A stretch of DNA of 9,066 nucleotides. Origin: an uncultured Coriobacteriaceae bacterium. GTDB taxonomy: Bacteria > Actinomycetota > Coriobacteriia > Coriobacteriales > Eggerthellaceae. Position 1 is the first letter of the stretch. The number at the start of each line of letters is the position of its first letter. The DNA is taken from positions 1 to 9,066 of the forward strand of contig CAMORQ010000057.1 in NCBI GenBank assembly GCA_946623915.1, read 5' to 3'. The notes below the pieces were generated by a model. The model searched no databases, was not told where the DNA came from, and was given only the letters and a program-made list of their open reading frames with translations. The position numbers and the translations under genes were made by a program. This document shows, one piece after another, positions 1 to 6,664 of this stretch.

Positions 1-1
1 G

Positions 2-2275
2 CTTGCTGGCGCAGGCCCTGGAACGGCCGAGGAGCAGCAAGCGGGGTATTCGTTTGCGGATGATGAAGACACGTGGCCGGAAAGCGTAATCGACAGGAGC
101 GCTTTCCTCGACGGCCCCGTCGACCCTGTGCCGGTTGATGCGGTGGCCCCTCCCGCAGATCCTGATTACGGTACCGCCGACCTCGGGCAGTTCCAGGATG
201 TCGGCGCGACGCCGGCCCCGCTAGGCCAGGGCGGGGCCAGAAGCCAGCAGGTTCCTGTGGGCACTCCAGTGCCGCAGCCTGAAGAAGACTACTGGCGCGG
301 GTTCGTGCCGGTTCAGCCCACCGAGCAGATGCCCACCGTCGCCGCAGCGGCGTTTCCGATGCAGCAGCCGGCAGCGCAAGCCTTCTATCCCCAGCAAGGG
401 ATGCCCGTCCAGTCGCCTGCGCAGCCCGCAGCTTCGCCCTATGCGCAAGCTCAGCCAACCGATCAGCCCTATGTTCAGCCGGTTCAGGGTCAGCCTTACG
501 GTCAAGTGCCTGTGCAGCAGCAGGCACAACCTTATGCGCCAACGCCCCAGCAGCCAGGACAGCCCTACATGCCAGCGCCCCAGCAGCAGGTGCAACCCTA
601 TGCTGGCATACCTGCGCAACCGGCGCCCCAACCTTCCGCGCAACAGCGATCGGTGCAGCAGCCGGTGCCTTCGCCGGGCCAGCCCTACGTGCCCGCAACC
701 CAACAGCCAGGACAGCCGTCTGGGACTTACGCTCAGCAGGCACAGCCCTACAGCCAGCAGGCACAGCCCTACAGCCAGCAGGTATACACCCCCCAGATGC
801 AGCAGCCGGCCGGCTACGTTCCCGCCGACGACCTGACGATGCCGCCCCAGCCATCGACGCCGGCGTATGAAAAATCGAACAAGTCGACGATCGCCATCGT
901 GATCGCGGTTATCGTGGCCGTCTTGGGCGTCATCGCGGCGATCGCCATCGGGCGCATCCTCTCGGCCAATGCGGCAGAGGGTTCCAACCCGCTCGTTGAC
1001 CAGCTTACCGGCGGAATCGAGCAGCCGGACAACTCGTCGAGCAGGGATTCCAGTGCCTCTGGCGGGGGCGCGGACAACCACGGGTCGGACAGCAGCGGCA
1101 ACGGTCAGGCTCCGGGCGGGCCGGGCGGCAACGTCGATTCCTGGGGTTGGGAAGACCCCGACTTCAGCGATAACCTGGAAGATTTCTACGGATTCGGCGG
1201 CGGAGAAAACGGGTGGACCTACGACGACGATGGCGGCCTTCACATACAAGGCGGTGGCATCGACGCCGACGACGGCGAGCTGCACGATGCATGGAACGAC
1301 ACGGTGGGCTATACCTACAAAGCCGAGGAGTACAGCAAGAAAACCACCGAAGTCGTGGACGCCTACGCCATGACCATGGCCGTCGATTTCAATGTGGACT
1401 ACCCTCAGCTCCAAGGCGACATCCCCAACCTGGAGGCCATCAACAAGGCCATTCGCGACAAGGCCATGCAAACGGTTTCTTCGGTCTACGAAAACCCCGA
1501 CGAAACGACCAAAAACACCGTCCAGTCTTATGCGGGTTCGTCTGAAGCGGGCGCTGCGGAAAGCATTCCGTCCGGCGCGGATGCCGTTTTGGCGTCCGAT
1601 GTGGACTACGCCATCACCTACAACACCGACGATTTCATCAGCATCGCGTTCTCCGACGAATACGAACTAGGTTCGAGCGCCGGCAGCTACATCGCGCTGC
1701 GCACGCTGAACGTGAACCTGAAAACCGGGGACATCTATGAAATCGGCGACGTGATGAACGTGACCGATGACATCGCGGGCGCTTTCGTAGACAACCTGTC
1801 CCGCTACGACAACGGCACGTCTTTGCGCCTCGTCGGACGCGACAAGTTCATCGCCGCCCTTCAAGGGAACGGCGATGCGGCCGGCAACGTTGCGAACACG
1901 TTCTTCGTCGACGGCAACGGCAAGGTGAACCTAGGCGTTACGTTCAGTTTCGGCGGGGATGCGAGCAGGTTCCGCGGATGGTGGGATTCCACGATAACCG
2001 ACGAACAGCTGGAGAAGGCGAAGAAGGATTCGCCAATGTGGGATCTCGTTGGGACGGGCGGCCAGGGTGCCGACAACCAAGGCGGTAACCAAAACACCGA
2101 CCAGCAGGGCGCGGGCGCGCAAGGAACCGACCAGCAGGGCGCGGGCGCGCAAGGCGAAGCACCGAAGGATGCGGCCCCGCAGGACGGCGGCCAGGGCAGC
2201 AGCCAGGACGGCGCCCAGCCGGGCGGCGACCAGCAGGGCGGCCAACCGAGTAGCGACCAGAAGAACGCAGCCTAG
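2..2275 (+). CDS. Membrane protein with Pro/Gln-rich tail and RsiV/PdaC-like (DUF4163/DUF3298) ectodomain; 5' end outside window
   Basis: The frame is open to the left edge. The first possible start, GTG at 128, has no Shine-Dalgarno sequence and the same acidic/proline-rich coding runs on upstream of it, so the true start lies outside the window. From 128 to about 860 the protein is low complexity, rich in Pro, Gln and Tyr with many QPY motifs. One hydrophobic helix follows (about 887-949) between KSNKS and GR, then a Ser/Gly/Asp-rich linker. The region 1345-1500 (YPQLQGD and INKAIRDKAM stretches) resembles DUF4163. The region about 1594-1985 (YAITYN, NVNLKTGDIYEIGDV, FFVDGNGKVNLGV) resembles DUF3298. 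In RsiV and PdaC this module lies outside the membrane; RsiV binds lysozyme. The C-terminus (2055-2275) is a Gly/Gln/Asp-rich tail with an internal repeat. By the positive-inside rule the PQ tail is probably cytoplasmic (inference). No anti-sigma domain is visible. Coding is secure; function is unknown. Confidence 0.85.
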   Translation, partial: LAGAGPGTAEEQQAGYSFADDEDTWPESVIDRSAFLDGPVDPVPVDAVAPPADPDYGTADLGQFQDVGATPAPLGQGGARSQQVPVGTPVPQPEEDYWRGFVPVQPTEQMPTVAAAAFPMQQPAAQAFYPQQGMPVQSPAQPAASPYAQAQPTDQPYVQPVQGQPYGQVPVQQQAQPYAPTPQQPGQPYMPAPQQQVQPYAGIPAQPAPQPSAQQRSVQQPVPSPGQPYVPATQQPGQPSGTYAQQAQPYSQQAQPYSQQVYTPQMQQPAGYVPADDLTMPPQPSTPAYEKSNKSTIAIVIAVIVAVLGVIAAIAIGRILSANAAEGSNPLVDQLTGGIEQPDNSSSRDSSASGGGADNHGSDSSGNGQAPGGPGGNVDSWGWEDPDFSDNLEDFYGFGGGENGWTYDDDGGLHIQGGGIDADDGELHDAWNDTVGYTYKAEEYSKKTTEVVDAYAMTMAVDFNVDYPQLQGDIPNLEAINKAIRDKAMQTVSSVYENPDETTKNTVQSYAGSSEAGAAESIPSGADAVLASDVDYAITYNTDDFISIAFSDEYELGSSAGSYIALRTLNVNLKTGDIYEIGDVMNVTDDIAGAFVDNLSRYDNGTSLRLVGRDKFIAALQGNGDAAGNVANTFFVDGNGKVNLGVTFSFGGDASRFRGWWDSTITDEQLEKAKKDSPMWDLVGTGGQGADNQGGNQNTDQQGAGAQGTDQQGAGAQGEAPKDAAPQDGGQGSSQDGAQPGGDQQGGQPSSDQKNAA
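734..782 (+). repeat. 21-bp in-frame tandem repeat in the Pro/Gln-rich region
   Basis: Two identical 21-bp copies lie at 734-754 and 755-775. A third begins identically (CAGCAGG) at 776-782 and then diverges. The copies are in frame and encode repeated QQAQPYS units, the tidiest part of a longer, more degenerate QPY-rich stretch (about 430-800). This is recent slippage or recombination inside a low-complexity coding region. Confidence 0.9.
2096..2154 (+). repeat. 30-bp in-frame tandem repeat in the C-terminal Gly/Gln tail
   Basis: Two copies with a 30-bp period: 2096-2124 and 2126-2154 are identical over 29 bases. They are codon-aligned and encode TDQQGAGAQG twice. They sit in the extracytoplasmic tail after the folded domain, and flanking sequence (NTDQQ, GGDQQGGQ) looks like decayed relatives of the unit. 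Exact identity points to a recent duplication. Confidence 0.92.
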
Positions 2276-2293
2276 CGGAAAGGACAGCAGGTC

Positions 2294-2872
2294 ATGTCAG
2301 AGCAGCCTTTCGACAATCCCTATCAGCCGTCTGGTCAGGCGGGCCAGGGTTACCAGCCGCAGGCGTCGCCTTTCCAGCAGCCGCAACAACAAGCGCAACA
2401 GACCGACCAGGCCTATTGGCAGTCTTCTGGCCAACAAGGCTACGCCAACCAAGGCCACTACGCCCAACCGGCGCAGACCATGCAGGCTTCCTACGGGCAG
2501 CAGGTGTCCAACCCGGGGACGACGCCGCTGGTGCTGGGCATCATCGCCATTGTGTGCGCGACCATCCTTTGGCCTACGATCATCGCTCCGGTGGTCGGCA
2601 TCGTGCTCGGCGCCATTGCCATTTCGCGCGGGAACCATGTGCTGCGGACGTTCCCGGACAACGGACGCGCACGCGGCGGCAGAGCCTGCGGCATCGTCGG
2701 GCTCGTGCTGTCGATCCTCGGCATCATCATGGGCATCGTGCTCGCCTTCGGTGCCATGTCGGTGGTTGCGAACATGGATTCGTCCGAAATGGAAATGCTT
2801 CAGCAGGAGCTTATAGAAGAGCTCGAGTCCGAAGGCTATAATATACCCTCCGACGCGCTTTCGTTGGGATAG
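2294..2872 (+). CDS. DUF4190-like small membrane protein with Gln-rich N-terminus
   Basis: The protein has 192 aa and starts at ATG 2294, preceded by GGAAAGGA (2277-2284) at good spacing and only 18 nt after the previous stop, so it is probably co-transcribed. Residues 1-75 are rich in Gln, Pro, Tyr and Ala. Residues about 77-111 hold two hydrophobic segments (PLVLGIIAIVCATIL and IIAPVVGIVLGAIAI). A basic loop follows (112-130, ending RARGGR), then a third helix (132-156) and a short acidic C-terminus. The order hydrophobic pair, basic loop, Gly-rich helix with CGIVGLVLSILGI is typical of DUF4190 proteins, which have no established biochemical role. The basic loop suggests it faces the cytoplasm, placing the Gln-rich tail inside as well (inference). 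The tail has the same flavour as that of the upstream gene, so the two products may work together. The coding call is strong; the role is unknown. Confidence 0.85.
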   Translation: MSEQPFDNPYQPSGQAGQGYQPQASPFQQPQQQAQQTDQAYWQSSGQQGYANQGHYAQPAQTMQASYGQQVSNPGTTPLVLGIIAIVCATILWPTIIAPVVGIVLGAIAISRGNHVLRTFPDNGRARGGRACGIVGLVLSILGIIMGIVLAFGAMSVVANMDSSEMEMLQQELIEELESEGYNIPSDALSLG

Positions 2873-2875
2873 CGT

Positions 2876-2902
2876 GAAGCGCCTGGAAGCCCCAGGCGCT
2901 TC
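2876..2902 (+). terminator. Hairpin terminator after the two PQ-rich membrane genes
   Basis: A perfect 11-bp stem pairs GAAGCGCCTGG (2876-2886) with CCAGGCGCTTC (2892-2902) around a 5-nt loop. It begins 4 nt after the stop at 2870-2872. The following sequence (GTTATAG) is a poor U-tract, so termination may be partial and the hairpin could also protect mRNA 3' ends. It separates the membrane-protein pair from copA. Confidence 0.75.
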
Positions 2903-2913
2903 GTTATAGCGGT

Positions 2914-2933
2914 AAGTTATACAGGTATTACTT
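2914..2933. promoter_or_regulatory. 20-bp inverted repeat abutting the copA start; candidate operator
   Basis: The halves AAGTTATACA (2914-2923) and GGTATTACTT (2924-2933) form a dyad. Eight of ten symmetric positions pair; only the central pair and one pair five bases in from each end fail. The pattern is AAGT-N-ATAC-NN-GTAT-N-ACTT. It is AT-rich in a GC-rich region, lies between the upstream hairpin and the TTG at 2934, and contains -10-like TTATAC (2917-2922); TTATAG (2904-2909) is another -10-like match. No convincing -35 was found. The centre loosely resembles a CopY box (TACANNTGTA) but does not match it. Binding by a metal-responsive repressor is inference. Confidence 0.55.
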
Positions 2934-5297
2934 TTGAGTCAGACTTTCGATATATCGGGTATGATGTGCGCAGCGTGCTCTGCGCGCGTGCAGAAGGCCG
3001 CAGGCGGTGTTGAAGGCGTTGCACAGGCGAACGTCAACCTGCTGAAGAACAGCATGGAGGTCGACTTTGCCGAAGGTGCAGATGTTGCCGCCGTTGCCCA
3101 GGCTGTTTGTGCCGCGGTCGACAAAGCCGGCTATGGTGCGACGCCGCGCGCGGGTGCCTCATCTTCCGGAAGCGACCTGCCGGCCGTCGATTTCGCCGCA
3201 GCGGCGAAGAGCACGAGCGCTAAGCGCGAAGCGGAAGCCAAGCATATGCGCATGCGCCTTGCCGTGTCTCTTGCGTTCGGCATCCCGCTGTTCTACCTGT
3301 GCATGGGCCATATGTTCGGCTGGCCCGTACCGATAAACCGCGAAGATCCGACCCAGATGTTCGCGTTTGCCTTCGTGCAGCTGCTTCTGATCGTGCCCAT
3401 CGTGTTCGTGAATTTCAGCTACTTCGCCCGGGGGTTCAAGTCGCTGTTCCACGGAGCCCCCAACATGGATTCGCTTGTTGCGCTCGGAGCGACCGCCTCC
3501 ATCGTCTACAGCCTCTACGGCATGTTCGCGATGGGCGCCGCGCTCGGTGCCGGCGATTTCGAGCGGGCGCACCACAGCGTTATGAACCTCTATTTCGATT
3601 CGGCGGGTACGATCCTTGCCCTGATCACGCTGGGCAAGTACTTCGAAGCGCGCGCGAAGGGCAAGACTACCGGGGCGGTAGAGGCGCTCGTCGACCTCGC
3701 CCCCAAGACGGCCATCGTGCAGCGCGACGGCGCGGAAGTGGAAGTGGCGTCGTCGCAGGTGCGCCCGGGAGATCGATGTGTCGTGCGTGCGGGTGCAGCC
3801 GTGCCTTGCGACGGCGTGGTGGTCGAAGGGTCGGGTAGCGTCGACGAAAGCGCCATCACAGGCGAAAGCGTGCCGGTGGACAAGCAGGTAGGCGACGCGC
3901 TTACCGGCGCCACTGTCAACCGCAGCGGGTGGATGGTGATGGAGGCGACCCACGTGGGCGACCAGACCGCCCTGGCGCAGATCGTCCGCCTGGTCGACGA
4001 GGCCACCAGCACGAAAGCTCCCGTCGAGCGCATGGCCGACAAGATAGCCGGTGTGTTCGTTCCCGTGGTCATCGCCATCGCGCTTGTCACGTTTGCGGTG
4101 TGGATGGCCCTAGGGGGCGGTATCCAGACCGCGCTCAACCACGCTATAACCGTCCTGGTCATCAGCTGTCCGTGTGCGTTGGGGCTGGCTACGCCCACGG
4201 CGGTTATGGTGGGCATGGGCTGCGGTGCGCGCAACGGCATCCTGATCAAGTCGGCCGAAGCGCTCGAGGCCGCGCACGACACGAGCGTGGTGGTGCTCGA
4301 CAAGACGGGCACGATCACCGAAGGAACTCCGCGCGTGACCGATGTTCTTCCCGTCGAAGACGTGAGCGAAGAAGAGCTTTTGCTGGCCGCGCTCGCCATC
4401 GAAGAAAAGTCCGAGCATCCGCTGGCGTGCGCCATCGTCGACCATGCCCGCATTGCGCTGTTCGCCGACGGGGCTGATGGAGCCTTCGACGAGGATGACG
4501 TGCCAGACATTTCCTCGGCGGACTTCGAACAGATAGCAGGCCGAGGGTTAGCAGGCGTTGCCGATGGCTTGGTGTTCCTTGCGGGTAACGTTGCGCTCAT
4601 GGAAGACCGCGGCGTCTCTGTGGGCGATGCGGCCGCATGGGCAACGCGTCTGTCCGAAGAAGGCAAGACCCCGTTGTTCTTCGCGTGCGAATCGTCGCTT
4701 CTCGGCGTGGTTGCGCTGGCAGACGTGCCAAAGCCGTCGAGCAAGCGCGCCATCGCAGAGCTCGAGGCGATGGGTGTGCGCAGCATCATGCTCACTGGCG
4801 ACAACCAGCGCACGGCCACGGCCATCGGCGAGGCGGTCGGTGCGTCCCAGGTTATCGCCGACGTGCTGCCCCAGGACAAGGAAGCGCAGGTGCGCGCGCT
4901 CGCGCAAGACGCAACGGTCGCCATGGTGGGCGATGGTGTCAACGACGCGCCGGCCCTTGCGCGCGCCGACGTGGGCATCGCCGTGGGTAGCGGCACCGAT
5001 GTGGCGGTGGAATCCGCCGACATCGTGCTCGTGCGCAACGATCTGATGGACGTGCCCGCTACCATTCAGCTTTCGCGTGCCACCATGCGCAACATCAGAC
5101 AGAACCTGTTCTGGGCCCTGTTCTACAATGCGATCTGCATTCCCGTTGCGGCGGGCGTGCTATCTCCTCTGGGCATCACGCTCAATCCGATGATCGCGGC
5201 CGCCGCCATGAGTTTTTCGTCGGTGTTTGTGGTTACCAACGCGTTGCGCCTACGTGCGTGGCGCTTCCGTCCCGCGACTGCCGAAAACGTCCGGTAG
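2934..5297 (+). CDS. copA: Cu+-exporting P1B-1-type ATPase
   Basis: This pump uses ATP hydrolysis to export cuprous ions across the cytoplasmic membrane. The protein has 787 aa, normal for a one-HMA CopA. An N-terminal heavy-metal domain carries GMMCAAC (C12, C15). Membrane helices lie at about 109-127, 142-162, 178-200, 222-240, 370-392, 402-425, 723-742 and 748-770. The actuator has TGES at 309-312. CPC at 412-414, YN at 731-732 and MSFSS at 759-763 are the P1B-1 copper-site signature. DKTGT starts at D456, the nucleotide domain has SEHPLA with H495 and P496, TGDN starts at 621, and the hinge GDGVND is at 666-671. Every catalytic motif is intact. The TTG start is forced: an in-frame stop lies at 2913-2915, no other start codon lies between, and ATG 2959 would destroy the metal-binding domain. 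The Shine-Dalgarno is weak (ACAGG, 2921-2925). No csoR, copY or copZ is visible. The last codons lie inside a repeat array. Silver could also be a substrate. Confidence 0.97.
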   Translation: MSQTFDISGMMCAACSARVQKAAGGVEGVAQANVNLLKNSMEVDFAEGADVAAVAQAVCAAVDKAGYGATPRAGASSSGSDLPAVDFAAAAKSTSAKREAEAKHMRMRLAVSLAFGIPLFYLCMGHMFGWPVPINREDPTQMFAFAFVQLLLIVPIVFVNFSYFARGFKSLFHGAPNMDSLVALGATASIVYSLYGMFAMGAALGAGDFERAHHSVMNLYFDSAGTILALITLGKYFEARAKGKTTGAVEALVDLAPKTAIVQRDGAEVEVASSQVRPGDRCVVRAGAAVPCDGVVVEGSGSVDESAITGESVPVDKQVGDALTGATVNRSGWMVMEATHVGDQTALAQIVRLVDEATSTKAPVERMADKIAGVFVPVVIAIALVTFAVWMALGGGIQTALNHAITVLVISCPCALGLATPTAVMVGMGCGARNGILIKSAEALEAAHDTSVVVLDKTGTITEGTPRVTDVLPVEDVSEEELLLAALAIEEKSEHPLACAIVDHARIALFADGADGAFDEDDVPDISSADFEQIAGRGLAGVADGLVFLAGNVALMEDRGVSVGDAAAWATRLSEEGKTPLFFACESSLLGVVALADVPKPSSKRAIAELEAMGVRSIMLTGDNQRTATAIGEAVGASQVIADVLPQDKEAQVRALAQDATVAMVGDGVNDAPALARADVGIAVGSGTDVAVESADIVLVRNDLMDVPATIQLSRATMRNIRQNLFWALFYNAICIPVAAGVLSPLGITLNPMIAAAAMSFSSVFVVTNALRLRAWRFRPATAENVR

Positions 5298-5488
5298 GGC
5301 AGAGTCGCCACAGCCCGAAAACGCCCGGTGGGAGCCGGTCACTACAGCCCCGAAAACACCTGGCAGGACAGAGTCGTCGCAGCCCCGAAAACGCCTGGCA
5401 GAAGCCGGTCGCCACAGCCCCGAAAACACCTGGCAGGAGCCGGTCGCCACACACTGAAAACACCTGGCAGGACCTCCTCCGCGACCGC
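5282..5488. repeat. Degenerate tandem array of six 34-35-bp units overlapping the copA stop
   Basis: Units lie at 5282-5315, 5316-5350, 5351-5385, 5386-5420, 5421-5454 and 5455-5488. Each opens with CGAAAAC or TGAAAAC. Most then have CCTGGCAGG (a small palindrome, CCTG-G-CAGG), a central AGCCGGTC or CAGAGTC, and end near GCCACAGCCC. Units 1 and 3 share CAGAGTC, units 2 and 4 share AGCCGGTC, which suggests that a ~70-bp dimer was duplicated. Unit 5 is close to unit 4; unit 6 has lost its second half. Unit 1 covers the last four copA codons and the stop. The period is not a multiple of 3, which argues against a repeat protein, and there are no unique spacers, so it is not CRISPR. Function is unknown. 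Confidence 0.88.
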
Positions 5489-5649
5489 TGAAATCGCGTC
5501 ATAAGCAATGCGCCGACGCCGCTCGCTTCTATTTGGGTGCTTGTTCGTAACATATTCGTGGAAAAGACCGGTTCGCGCATAGACTTAAGGTATTCTGAAT
5601 CCGTGCACATTTTCGCATGTGCTTCCGTACGCGAATGAAAGGTTACTGC
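5489..5649 (+). promoter_or_regulatory. Intergenic region with weak promoter candidate and leader hairpin before the SPFH gene
   Basis: No gene is seen here. The best -10 candidate is TATTCT (5591-5596); the spot expected for a -35 (around 5568-5573) is poor, so the promoter call is weak. If it is used, transcription would begin near 5602-5604, just before a hairpin with 6-bp stem GCACAT (5605-5610) / ATGTGC (5617-5622) and loop TTTCGC. Loop bases TTCGC (5612-5616) are complementary to GCGAA (5631-5635), which could form a pseudoknot next to the ribosome binding site. TTCGT occurs twice, at 5544-5548 and 5555-5559, with no clear meaning. Confidence 0.4.
5637..5642 (+). promoter_or_regulatory. 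Ribosome binding site that fixes the SPFH start
   Basis: GAAAGG lies 7 nt before ATG 5650. Two other in-frame ATGs (5617 and 5635) lack such a site; the 5635 ATG overlaps it. The product from 5650 starts directly with a membrane helix (MLSGVLIFLG), as SPFH proteins usually do. Confidence 0.8.
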
Positions 5650-6630
5650 ATGCTTAGCGGCGTCCTCATTTTCTTGGGTATCATCGTGCTCGTGCTGCTT
5701 TTGTTCGGCAAGAGCATCTTCTTCATTGTGCGCCAGCAGGAAGCCGTGATCATCGAACGACTGGGTAAGTTCCACCGCATCGCCAACCCGGGTTGGCGGG
5801 CGAAAGTGCCCTTCATCGACCGCAACGTCACGCGCGTGTCGCTGCGTACGATGAAGGAAGGGTTCAAGATCGACGCGAAGACGTCCGACAACGTGACCAT
5901 CGTGTTGGAAGTGTCCGCGCAATACCACGTGGACTACAACTGGGGTAACGCGCCCGAAGAGTCCGGCATCTACCGCAGCTACTACATGCTTGCGCAGCCC
6001 ATCGAGCAGATGCACGACTACCTGGCCGACGCCCTGCGTTCTTCCATCCCCAATTACACACTCGACGAAGTGTTCGAAAAGAAGGACAACATCGCCAACG
6101 ACGTGAACGCCACCGTTTCGCACACGATGGCAAGCTACGGCTGGACGCTCGTGTCCACACTGATCACCGGCATCGACCTGCCCGCGTCCGTCGAGCAGTC
6201 CATGAACGACATCAACGCCGCGCAGCGTCAACAGCAAGCCGCGCAGAGCTTGGCCAACGCCGCCAAGATCAAGCGCGTCACCGAAGCGCAAGCCGAAGCC
6301 GAGGCCATGGAAAAGACCGGCAACGGCATCGCCGCTCAGCGCATCGCCATCGCCAAGGGCATCAAGGAATCGCTTGACACCATCTCCAGCTCCGGCGTGT
6401 CGGAGCGCGAGGCCAACGAGCTGTTCCTGTTCACGCAATGGACCGAAATGATGAGCGAATTTGCCAAGCGCGGCAACGCCACCACGGTGGTGCTGCCCGC
6501 CGATTTCCAGCAGAGCCGCTCGATGTTCGAGCATATGGTCGTTGCCGAAAATGCCGTGTTCAATGCCGACGCGGGCGCCGCAAGCGCACCGTCGGATCCT
6601 GTATCTGTCCACACCGATTCTCGCCTCTAA
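5650..6630 (+). CDS. SPFH/stomatin-family membrane protein, HIR-like
   Basis: The protein has 326 aa from ATG 5650. Residues 2-27 are one strongly hydrophobic anchor (IFLGIIVLVLLLFG). The SPFH domain follows (about 28-185): QQEAVIIERLGKFHRIANPGW, a central VDYNWGN region, and LDEVFEKKDNIANDVNATV. The segment MNDINAAQRQQQAAQ (185-199) and the helix rich in EAQAEAEAM (212-220) form the coiled coil that drives SPFH oligomerisation. The stretch from AQRIAIAKGIKESL to ELFLFTQWTEMM (229-268) matches, from memory, the C-terminal part of plant hypersensitive-induced-response proteins and their bacterial relatives more than HflK/HflC. Family members build ring or cage scaffolds that organise membrane microdomains and associated enzymes. 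Residues about 300-326 are a low-complexity tail. No NfeD-like partner is present. The next gene, 34 nt downstream without a terminator between, encodes a secreted cell-wall protein, so the two are probably co-expressed. Family assignment is strong; the specific role is open. Confidence 0.92.
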   Translation: MLSGVLIFLGIIVLVLLLFGKSIFFIVRQQEAVIIERLGKFHRIANPGWRAKVPFIDRNVTRVSLRTMKEGFKIDAKTSDNVTIVLEVSAQYHVDYNWGNAPEESGIYRSYYMLAQPIEQMHDYLADALRSSIPNYTLDEVFEKKDNIANDVNATVSHTMASYGWTLVSTLITGIDLPASVEQSMNDINAAQRQQQAAQSLANAAKIKRVTEAQAEAEAMEKTGNGIAAQRIAIAKGIKESLDTISSSGVSEREANELFLFTQWTEMMSEFAKRGNATTVVLPADFQQSRSMFEHMVVAENAVFNADAGAASAPSDPVSVHTDSRL

Positions 6631-6664
6631 AACGAAACATAAACGCGCCACGAGGATTACGCTT

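Noticed and set aside
128..130. GTG as the true start of the first gene
   Set aside because: No ribosome binding site precedes it and the frame with similar composition continues to the window edge.
221..1471. Minus-strand open frame of about 416 codons
   Set aside because: It is the antisense of the Pro/Gln-rich gene; Leu/Arg/Gly-rich repeats mirror the sense repeats. No start signal seen.
2918..2929. CopY-type box (TACANNTGTA) before copA
   Set aside because: Only six of the eight specified bases fit, and the real symmetry centre of the surrounding dyad lies elsewhere, so it is better described as a separate motif.
3590..5065. Minus-strand open frame of about 491 codons
   Set aside because: It is antisense to copA, whose motifs are all intact; Ser/Thr/Ala-rich composition is typical of a shadow frame.
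5282..5488. CRISPR array
   Set aside because: Units follow each other without unique spacers and are themselves degenerate; no cas genes are present.
5617..5619. ATG 5617 as start of the SPFH gene
   Set aside because: No ribosome binding site; it lies in the 3' arm of a hairpin, and the extra residues (MCFRTRMKGYC) do not fit the usual N-terminus. ATG 5650 has GAAAGG at 7 nt.
6461..6664. N-terminal extension of the coiled-coil hydrolase inside the SPFH gene
   Set aside because: It would bury the signal peptide behind 68 residues and overlap the upstream gene; ATG 6665 has a good ribosome binding site and a standard signal peptide.
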